This document shows positions 56,880 to 64,000 of a stretch of 64,000 nt of DNA, one piece after another. How positions within the stretch are numbered: position 1 is the first letter of the stretch; the number at the start of each line of letters is the position of its first letter. This DNA is from Bacteroidota bacterium (GTDB taxonomy: Bacteria > Bacteroidota > Bacteroidia > AKYH767-A > OLB10). The notes beneath the pieces are model-generated. The model was not told the origin of the DNA, did not search any database, and saw only the letters and a list, made by a program, of their open reading frames with translations. The position numbers were made by a program, and so were the translations under genes. The DNA is taken from contig JADJOZ010000007.1 of NCBI GenBank assembly GCA_016713525.1, forward strand, positions 417,511-481,510. Reading direction: 5' to 3'.

Positions 56880-57986
56880 ATGGCAATTTTTGATAGAAAT
56901 TCCCCATACAATGCATTGCCTGACCTTCCACCGTCGGAAACGATCCTTGACACAGAGATACTGACAAAATGGGGGTTGGCATCGCGATCATTAGCAGAGT
57001 TGAACCGAAATATTCTGAGGATTCCAAATCCAACGATGTTGGTTAACACCATTTCATTACAAGAAGCACAAACCTCAACAGCTATCGAAAACATTTTTAC
57101 TACAGAGGACGAACTTTACAAAGCTGTTTCCGATTCAATGAAAGAAGATAATATCAATCCATCAATTAAAGAAGTTCTGCGTTACCGTGAAGCACTTTGG
57201 GGTGGTTACAATACCTTAATTAAAAGCATGTCATTTGATCAGTCTATTGCAATAAGTGTTTTCCAGCAGATAAAGAATACAAATCAGGGGATCCGTCCTC
57301 CACAATCTCAAACAGTGATTAAACGAGGACAAAGTGAACTCAAGCCCGGTGAGATTATATACACTCCGCCTCGGGGTCTGGGAGTTATAGAACAAAAACT
57401 TGATAACTTGTTTGCTTTTCTGAAATCAAAAAACAATTTCGATCCTTTGTTAAAAATGATAATTGCACATTACCAATTCGAAGCAATACATCCATTCACC
57501 GATGGAAATGGGAGAACCGGAAGGATTTTGAATTTGCTTTATTTGATTGATCAAAATTTATTATCACATCCAGTTTTGTATTTAAGTAAATATATCATAA
57601 ATCATAAAGAAGATTATTATTACTTCTTGTCAGGTGTAACTCAACGACAAGCATGGAAGCCATGGATGCTTTATATGCTGGAAGCTATTGATACCACTGC
57701 ACAGCATACGAATAATAAAATTGATGAAATTCTCCAACAAATGGGAGCGACGTATAATTTTGCTAACCAAAAACTGAAATGGTACACATTGGAGTTAAAC
57801 CAGGCATTGTTTTCACAGCCTTATATAAAACCCAAAATCATCAGCGAAATTACCGGAGTAAAGAGTCGAACTACACTTACGGATTATATGCAAAAACTAA
57901 CCGAACACAAAATTCTTTCATCCAGGCAGGAGGGTCGTGAAGTTTATTATATCAATGATGATCTGGTGAATATCTTGCAAGGGTAA
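56880..57986 (+). CDS. Fic family protein with N-terminal inhibitory helix and C-terminal winged helix
   Basis: 368 residues. The Fic core has HPFTDGNGRTGR at residues 204-215, the complete active site for transfer of AMP (or another nucleotide moiety) to a target hydroxyl. The autoinhibitory motif S-x-x-x-E-N is present at 66-71 (STAIEN), placing it in class II (inhibitory helix N-terminal to Fic), so activity should be restrained until the helix moves. Residues ~315-368 form a winged helix (ISEITGVKSRTTLTDYMQKL, wing VYYINDD), so the protein probably binds DNA itself. The inverted-repeat array just upstream suggests autoregulation. No antitoxin gene is adjacent. Its cellular target is unknown. 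Confidence 0.92.
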   Translation: MAIFDRNSPYNALPDLPPSETILDTEILTKWGLASRSLAELNRNILRIPNPTMLVNTISLQEAQTSTAIENIFTTEDELYKAVSDSMKEDNINPSIKEVLRYREALWGGYNTLIKSMSFDQSIAISVFQQIKNTNQGIRPPQSQTVIKRGQSELKPGEIIYTPPRGLGVIEQKLDNLFAFLKSKNNFDPLLKMIIAHYQFEAIHPFTDGNGRTGRILNLLYLIDQNLLSHPVLYLSKYIINHKEDYYYFLSGVTQRQAWKPWMLYMLEAIDTTAQHTNNKIDEILQQMGATYNFANQKLKWYTLELNQALFSQPYIKPKIISEITGVKSRTTLTDYMQKLTEHKILSSRQEGREVYYINDDLVNILQG

Positions 57987-57991
57987 TAAAA

Positions 57992-58015
57992 AAAGGAGAG
58001 ATTCCTCTCTCCTTT
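57992..58015. terminator. Bidirectional intrinsic terminator between fic and the T9SS gene
   Basis: AAAGGAGAG / CTCTCCTTT, a 9-bp stem with a 6-base loop, preceded by a run of A (plus strand) and lying between the convergent stops at 57986 and 58058. Confidence 0.85.
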
Positions 58016-58057
58016 AAATGCGTTTCGACCAAAATAAGTTATTGGTTAATTGATGTT

Positions 58058-60745
58058 TTACATCTTCACCAACTTCTTCACCACCAAATTTCCATCAATA
58101 ACCATTCTTACCAAATAAATACCTGAGCTTAATTCAGAAGTGTTAAGGTCTAATTTGTTGGGACCAACTTTCAATTGATGATTTTCGAATGAAATCAATT
58201 TCCCTTGCATGGTGAGAAGAGTTACTTCAGCTTGAGCTGATTGAATTGCACTCACTTCAATGAAAGTTGTTCCTGATGTTGGATTCGGATAAATGGCGTA
58301 ATCGTACTTATCACTGAGTGCCTGTAAACCTGTTGGCAATACAATATTGGTAATTGCAGTATTGGTAAGTACGGGTGCATTGAAATCGAAATAAATGGCT
58401 GCGTTGTTTGTAACACTATCACCTGCAACTAAACTTGTCTTAGGTTGGATACGATAACGAACATAGCCATGGCTAAGTGGTTCGTTAATATTGCTATCGG
58501 GTAATAAAATATTATTAAACTTAAATTCCATATTTCGTTCCCATGGGAGCCATTTGAGTTCCACATTGTGAGAAGCATTCAAAAATTCAAAAGAGCTCAA
58601 ATTTAATTTAAGGGTATCAATGAGATTGAGAATTTTAACAGTGAAGGCCGTGTCATTTCCGGTATTCTGATAACGGATGATGTATTCTAAAAATGGCTCA
58701 GTAGCAAGTTGTGTTGTAGTTAAAGTATCTTCATTCACCAAAATATCGTTCGGGTCATATGAACCAGTCACTAACACTTCCCAGGCACCATAATTGCAGG
58801 TGGGATTAGCATCTCCGGAAACGGGATCAATCCTTACTGAAGAATTTATCAAAACTCCGTTAACTAATCCGGTATCGACAATCACAGTCACAATAATATT
58901 TCCGGTTTGGAATGGAGCCAGCACCCCCGTACTCCATGTTATAGAATCAGGTGTAATAGTTGAAGGAGTAACACTTGATGAAGCATAAGTAACCTTATTA
59001 TCAGGAAAAAATATTACCGTTGGTGAAATTGTTGTAGTCCCAACATTTTCATACGAAATCATATACGATGCATTGAACCCGCTTCGAAACGGCCCAAGTG
59101 GTGTAATGGAAACACATAAATCATTTAATGTACCTTGCGGTTGAAATGCAAAATCGTTCAGACTATCAGTTTGCTGAATACCGGAAAAATAAGCATTATG
59201 GGAAACAGGATTGGCGAAATAATTATTGATCGATACAGGATTAACATCAAAATTTCCAGAATCTTTTACTAATATAACATATTCACCATTTAGTTGGCTG
59301 AATGAAAACCTGCCGGTAGATTGTTCTGTAATTTTCCTATTGGAAAGCAAAGGCTCACCGACGTCGTGAACGCTATTAGTATTTAAATCGGCAAATACAT
59401 TCCCTTTAATTAAGTTGTACTTCTCAGTAAGCTTTACAAACCAATAATCAGGTCCTCCCAAACAATTCTCAGATTTATCACCGGAAATCTGCGAATAGGA
59501 GAATCCTCCCAACATGTAATCACCTGTCACGGACTGAGTTATTGAGAAAAGTTGATCATTTTCATTACCTCCTAATGAATTCTGCCATAAAATATTGTTA
59601 CCGGAAGTATCAGTTTTTACCACCCAATAATCATAGGCACCAAAATTGCTTTCTGTTTTATCTCCTGAAATATTTGATAAAGAATAACCTCCAAAAAGAT
59701 AACTCCCGTTTGCACTTTGAATGATTGAATTTAACTGATCCTGATCACTGCCTCCAATGGTATTTTGCCATTGAATATTGAACAAAGAATCTACTTTAAC
59801 AATCCAGTAATCATAATTTCCGAAACCACTTTCAGTTTTATCGCCCGAAATGTTGGAATCTGAATTTCCACCTAAGATATAGCCACCATCCCCTGTTTGC
59901 TGAATAGAATTTAATATATCGCTGGCACTTCCGCCAATAGTTTGCTGCCACTTAATGTTGCCAGCAGCATCTACAAGTACAATCCAATAATCCCAACCAC
60001 CCAGACAATTTTCAGTTTTATCACCTGAAATATCTGAAACCGATACCCTCCTAAAAGATAGTCTCCATCAGAAGTTTGAATAATAGATTTCAACCAATCG
60101 TTATCACTGCCACCAATAGTGTTTTGCCATTGGATGTTACCTACGGAATCAGTTTTAATAATCCAATAATCCCATCCGCCAATATTATTTTCAGTTTTAT
60201 CAGCAGAACTATCAGACTGAGAGTAACCTCCCAGAATATATCCATTATCGGAGGTTTGTTTTATTGAATACAGGTAATCATAATCATAACCACCAATGGT
60301 ATTTTGCCATTGAATATTTCCCAGCGAATCTGTCTTTACAATCCAGTAATCATGCAATCCCTTTTTATTTTCAGTTTTATCGCCTGAGATATTTGAATCT
60401 GAATAACCACCAAGAATATAACCTCCATCAGAAGTTTGCTCAATTGAATAAAGCTGATCATCACCATTTCCCCCAATGGTGTTTTGCCACTGGATGTTAC
60501 CTGACTCATCAGTTTTGACGATCCAATAATCAAAATGACCCGATAAGAATTTTCAGTTTTGTCACCGAGATATTTGAATCTGAATGTCCACCAAATATGA
60601 AGCCCCCATCAGAAGTTTGTTTTACAGAAAACAGGACATCATCGTTATTTCCTCCGATAGTATTCTGCCACTCTATTTCCTGTGCGAGTGCCATTGAATA
60701 ATTAACTAGTAAAATGATTGAAAAGAATAATAAAAGTTTTTTCAT
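58058..60745 (-). CDS. T9SS-secreted protein with seven WQNTIGG repeats (copy 2), frameshifted
   Basis: About 895 residues after correction. A signal peptide (MKKLLLFFSIILLVNYSMALAQ) is followed by seven ~60-residue repeats of the type 'GNIQWQNTIGG..D..L.SI.QT.DGGY.LGGYSDSNISGDKTEN...DYWIVKTD', a probable beta-propeller. Next come a CNA-B-like domain (LIKGNVFADLNTNSVHDVGEPLL), a DUF11-like domain, a domain with GSYDPNDILVNEDTL and YIIRYQNTGNDTAF, and a type A sorting domain ending VVKKLVKM. Frame breaks lie near 60566 and 60542 (one base missing each) and near 60042 (one base missing, Y-RFQIFQ versus SVSDISGDK). The following 1.98 kb is uninterrupted. Surface protein of unknown ligand. Confidence 0.82.
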
Positions 60746-60812
60746 AAAGTGATATAATTGTATTCGCCGAACTTTCTTTAAGTTTGAATATTATTTGATT
60801 TAAAATTCAGCA

Positions 60813-63234
60813 TTACATCTTCACCAATTTCTTCACCACCAAATTTCCATCAATAACCATCCTTACCAAATAAATACCTGAGCTTAGATCAGAAGTATTA
60901 AGGTCTAATTTGTTGGCACCAGCTTTTAGCTGATGATTCTCGAATGAAATCAATTTCCCTTGCATGGTGAGAAGGGTTACTAGCTTGAGTCGATTGAGTT
61001 GTATTCACTTCAATGACAGTTGCACCTGTAGTTGGGTTCGGATAAATGGCGTAATCGTACTTATCACTGAGTGTCTGTAAACCTGTTGGCAATACAATAT
61101 TGGTAACTGCAGTGTTGGTAAGCACCGGATCATTGAAGTCGAAGTAAATACCTGCATTATTATTTATAAAGTTACCTGCCACTAAATTTGTTTTAGGTTG
61201 GATACGGTAACGAACAAAGCCATGACTTAGGAGTTCATTAATGTTGCTGTCGGGTAGCAAAATATTGTTAAACTTAAACTCCATGTTATTTTCCCAGGAA
61301 CGCCAATTGAGTTCGACATTATGAGAAGCATTCACGAACTCAAATGAGTTCAAATTTAATTTCTTAATATCAATGGGGTTGAGAATATTCACAGTGAATG
61401 CTGTATCGTTGCCGGTATTTTGAAAGCGGATGATGTACTCTAAAAATGGTTGAGTAGTAAGTTGCGCTGTAGTTAATATTTCATCACTTACCAGAATATC
61501 ATTCGGATCAAAAGAACCAGTCACAATCACATCCCAATCGCTATAGTTGCAAGCAGGATTAGCATCACCGGAAACAGGTTCAATGCGGGCAGAAGAATTT
61601 AACATCGAGCCAATAGCCAAAACCGCTATCCACACTTACAACTATCATAAATTCACCAGATTCAAAAGGCAGCAGTGGGTTAAGGGTCCACACCACAGAA
61701 TCAAGAGCAATTGCCGATGGAACAACGGTAGCTGTAGAATAACTCATATTCAAATCGGGAGAAAATACAACTGAAGGATTTGTTATAGTTGTTGTTCCGA
61801 CATTTTCATAGGAAATCATATAAGATGCCAGAAACCCACTCCGGAAAGGACTCAGTGGCGTAATGGTGACACATAAATCATTTAATACACCTTGTGGCTG
61901 AAATGCAAAATCATTTAGGTTATCGGTTTGTTGAAATCCGGGGAAATAGGAATTGTGAGATGCCGGGGATGCAGTATAATTATTGAGAATCACTGGCGCA
62001 ACATCAAAATTTCCGGAATCAAGTACTGAAACTAAATAATCTCCATTTTGATTAGTGAATGTAAATCTTCCAGTGGCTTGTTCAGTAATTTTTTTATTTA
62101 CCAAGAGAGGTTCGCCTAAATCTTGAGAATTATTACTGTTCAAATCGGCAAATAGAGAACCGGTGATTATATTGTATTTATTGGTTAGTTTAATCACCCA
62201 GAAGTCATCTCCACCATTATTTACACCTGTCAAATCACCTGAAGTTTCGGAATTAGAAAATCCTGCCAACACAAATCCCTCGTCGGTAGTTTCCTGGATG
62301 TCTACAAGAACCTCATCACCACTTCCACCAATATTATTTTGCCATTGAATAGCACCCAAGTTATTTGTTTTTACTACCCAAAAGTCGTGTGCACCGAAAC
62401 TATTTTCTGTTTTATCGCCTGAAATGCCGGATGCAGAAAAACCAGCCATAATAAATCCCTATCGGTTTTTACAATCCAGAAATCATGAAAGCCATTACTA
62501 TTTTCCGTTTTATTGCCAGAAATATTTGAATCGGAATATCCACCTATGACAAAGCCCCCGTCAACTGTAAGTTGCACGGATCGAAAAACGTCATAACCTC
62601 CGCCACCAATAGTTTGTTGCCACTGAACATTCCCGGTGTCATCGATTTTTACAATCCAGTAATCCGAGAGTCCATAACTATTTTCTGTTTTGTCACCTGA
62701 AATGTTAGAATCAGAAGAACCTCCTAAGACATAACCCCCATCTGCAGTTTGTTGAATGGAAACAAGCATATCATCTCCACTTCCCCCTATGACCTGTTGC
62801 CACTGGATATTTCCGGTGTTGTCTAACTTTAAAACCCAGAAGTCAGACAATCCATTACTATTTTCTGTTTTTTCACCTGAAATGTTGGAATCAGAAGAAC
62901 CTCCAACAATGTAACCTCCATCAGGTGTCTGTTGGATGGCATTTGGTTGATCATAATCGTTCCCCCCGATTGTATTTTGCCACTGAATATTTCCATCAAC
63001 ATCGGTTTTTATGATCCAGAAATCCCAATTACCGGTGTTATTTTCGGTTTTATCGCCTGAAATATTAGACAATGACATACCTGCGAGGATAAATCCTCCG
63101 TCAGCGGTTTGCTGAATAGAATTAAGCAAATCGCTATCAATTCCCCCTATGGTTTTCTGCCATTCGATTTCCTGGGCAAAAGAGATTGTCAGGGTGAGTA
63201 CCAAGACACCGGTTAAAAGTAGAAGCTTTTTCAT
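60813..63234 (-). CDS. T9SS-secreted protein with WQNTIGG repeats (copy 1), frameshifted and with an internal deletion
   Basis: Paralogue of the gene at 58058-60745, about 800 residues. Signal peptide MKKLLLLTGVLVLTLTISFAQ, then four complete repeats. At about 62449-62460 the frame breaks and about 31 residues of the fifth repeat are missing (KTDR joins directly to GFIMAGFSASG). A sixth repeat, the CNA-B-like domain (NIITGSLFADLNSNNSQDLGEPLL), the GSFDPNDILVSDE domain and the sorting domain follow. Further breaks: an extra base in the AAAA run at 61619-61622, and two bases missing near 60977-60985; correcting these gives the same ending MVIDGNLVVKKLVKM, with the stop at 60813. The internal deletion cannot be repaired by one base, so this copy may be genuinely damaged or collapsed in assembly. 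Confidence 0.75.
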
Positions 63235-63549
63235 GTTGTTTGTGGTTAAGAGTTATAAAACACTTATGAATCATTCAACTTGTAAATAATGAAAAGTGAC
63301 ATAATTTGAAATGAAAGCCTCAAATGTCAATTCCAGATTAAAAGTAATAAAGAAAATGAGTAAATATCCCGAAAATTAAAAAAATGACAAAAATTCGATA
63401 ATGGTTTTGAGATTAAAAAGTTTGGTACTCAATATATTCAAAGTTATATAACCCAAATTGTATTTTTAGGGGCTAAATATGATTCCACAACATTAAATAC
63501 CTAATATTCAACACTTTAAAGACTTTCGATAATTTAATTCAGATAGTAT
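63235..63549. other. AT-rich gap upstream of the tRNA-Asp promoter
   Basis: About 315 bases of AT-rich sequence, which should hold the minus-strand promoter of the T9SS gene at 63234. I see no ORF, RNA structure or repeat that I can support. Confidence 0.4.
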
Positions 63550-63578
63550 TTGAAAATCCCAAAAATTCACTACTTTTG
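63550..63578 (+). promoter_or_regulatory. Promoter (TTG-18-TACTTTTG) of the tRNA-Asp repeat locus
   Basis: TTG at 63550-63552, an 18-base spacer and TACTTTTG at 63571-63578. It lies 24 bases before the first tRNA-like repeat. Transcription from here would pass through all four repeats into the intact tRNA-Asp gene. Confidence 0.65.
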
Positions 63579-63602
63579 TGCCTCCAAAGAAATTTGGAAA
63601 AC

Positions 63603-63930
63603 GGTTCGGTAGTTTCCGCCAGCCGGCGGATTAGAATACATGCCGGATTTGTTTGATTTGAGTTCTTTATAGTAAATTATATTTGGTTCGGTAGTTTCCG
63701 CCAGCCGGCGGATTAGAATACATGCCGGATTTGATTGATTTGAGTTCTTTATAGTAAATTATATTTGGTTCGGTAGTTTCCGCCAGCCGGCGGATTAGAA
63801 TACATGCCGAATTTGTTTGATTTGAGTTCTTTATAGTAAATTATATTTGGTTCGGTGGTTTCCGCCAGCCGGCGGATTAGAATACATGCCGGATTTGTTT
63901 GATTTGAGTTCTTTATAGTAAATTATATTT
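63603..63930 (+). repeat. Four 82-bp tandem repeats derived from the 5' half of tRNA-Asp
   Basis: Units start at 63603, 63685, 63767 and 63849, exactly 82 bases apart, and the real tRNA gene begins at the next step, 63931. Each begins with GGTTCGGT(A/G)GTT and later has TTAGAATACATGCC, identical to the acceptor strand, D-arm and 5' anticodon stem of the tRNA. The D-loop segment CAGCTGG is replaced by the palindrome TCCGCCAGCCGGCGGA. After GCC the sequence leaves the tRNA and continues into a 40-base spacer ending TAAATTATATTT, the same sequence that precedes the true tRNA. The units differ at only a few positions (e.g. GTAG/GTGG, CCGGA/CCGAA). Confidence 0.9.
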
Positions 63931-64000
63931 GGTTCGGTAGTTCAGCTGGTTAGAATACATGCCTGTCACGCATGGGGTCGCGGGTTCGAGTCCCGTCCGA
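63931..64000 (+). tRNA. tRNA-Asp (GTC), 3' end outside window
   Basis: A standard cloverleaf: acceptor strand GGTTCGG, D-arm GTTC-loop-GAAT, anticodon stem CATGC/GCATG (63958-63962 and 63970-63974) around CTGTCAC with anticodon GTC at 63965-63967, T-arm GCGGG-TTCGAGT-CCCGT, then CCGA of the 3' acceptor strand. The last three paired bases and the CCA end fall beyond the window. It is preceded by four 82-bp repeats built from its own 5' half. Confidence 0.95.

Noticed and set aside
56880..57986. Fic as toxin of a classical fic/antitoxin pair
   Set aside because: No small antitoxin gene lies upstream or downstream, and the inhibitory motif is inside the same protein.
63603..63930. Four additional complete tRNA-Asp genes
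   Set aside because: Each unit lacks the anticodon loop, the T-arm and the 3' acceptor strand, and the D-loop is replaced by a palindrome.

Overview
The window comes from a Bacteroidota chromosome, probably a free-living or environmental member near Flavobacteriales/Chitinophagales. The evidence is: (i) many secreted proteins end in type A sorting domains of the type IX secretion system (T9SS), which is restricted to this phylum; (ii) start regions lack Shine-Dalgarno sequences and several promoters match the phylum-specific TTG...TAnnTTTG pattern; (iii) it carries marker families such as DUF4159, DUF4476, DUF5723, the single-chain E1 alpha/beta dehydrogenase and a rpsP-rimM cluster. The sequence is AT-rich with coding density typical of a chromosome. 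No phage, plasmid, CRISPR array or rRNA was seen.

Layout. 1-6.4 kb: a tandem array of alternating T9SS-secreted proteins, three copies of a beta-propeller-like family (A) separated by two decayed copies of a beta-helix family (B). 6.6-12.4 kb (minus strand): an RlpA-like lipoprotein/wall protein, an unknown gene, murQ, a fused 2-oxoacid dehydrogenase E1 and a UbiA-type prenyltransferase. 12.5-18.3 kb (plus strand): ettA, hisS, a 101-bp repeat array followed by a GxxExxY nuclease-fold gene, and hutH. 18.3-30 kb (minus strand): a potassium channel/KefC/KefG-like transport operon, prolyl oligopeptidase, DUF4159-rsmE, pckA, a small lipoprotein, an M32 carboxypeptidase with DUF423, and DUF4476. 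31-38.9 kb: a saccharopine-dehydrogenase-like gene facing a ribosome/tRNA maturation cluster (trmN, CHASE3 protein, rimM, rpsP), then coupled M14 and M61 peptidases. 39-47 kb: two large Ig-like T9SS adhesin-like proteins of equal length. 47.7-53.1 kb: dnaE, repeats, trxA, a DUF58 protein. 53.3-56.6 kb: a lipoprotein/outer-membrane barrel pair. 56.7-58 kb: a Fic AMP-transferase with its own wHTH and an inverted-repeat operator array. 58-63.2 kb: two tandem T9SS paralogues built of ~60-residue WQNTIGG repeats. 63.6-64 kb: four 82-bp tandem repeats made from the 5' half of tRNA-Asp with a palindrome in the D-arm, then tRNA-Asp itself.

A strong technical theme is the number of single-base indels, mostly in homopolymers or short runs, that break otherwise well conserved genes (ettA, hisS, the K+ channel, trmN, M61, T9SS genes, an unknown gene). 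At least two genes (hisS and M61) carry compensating pairs. This looks more like uncorrected sequencing error than biology, and I have annotated such genes as single loci.

The most unusual content is the tRNA-Asp half-gene array and its palindromic 16-mer, which also sits inside an unrelated repeat at 51.5 kb; the GxxExxY gene bracketed by the 101-bp repeat array and an inverted copy of the repeat core; and the operator array in front of the self-contained Fic/wHTH gene.
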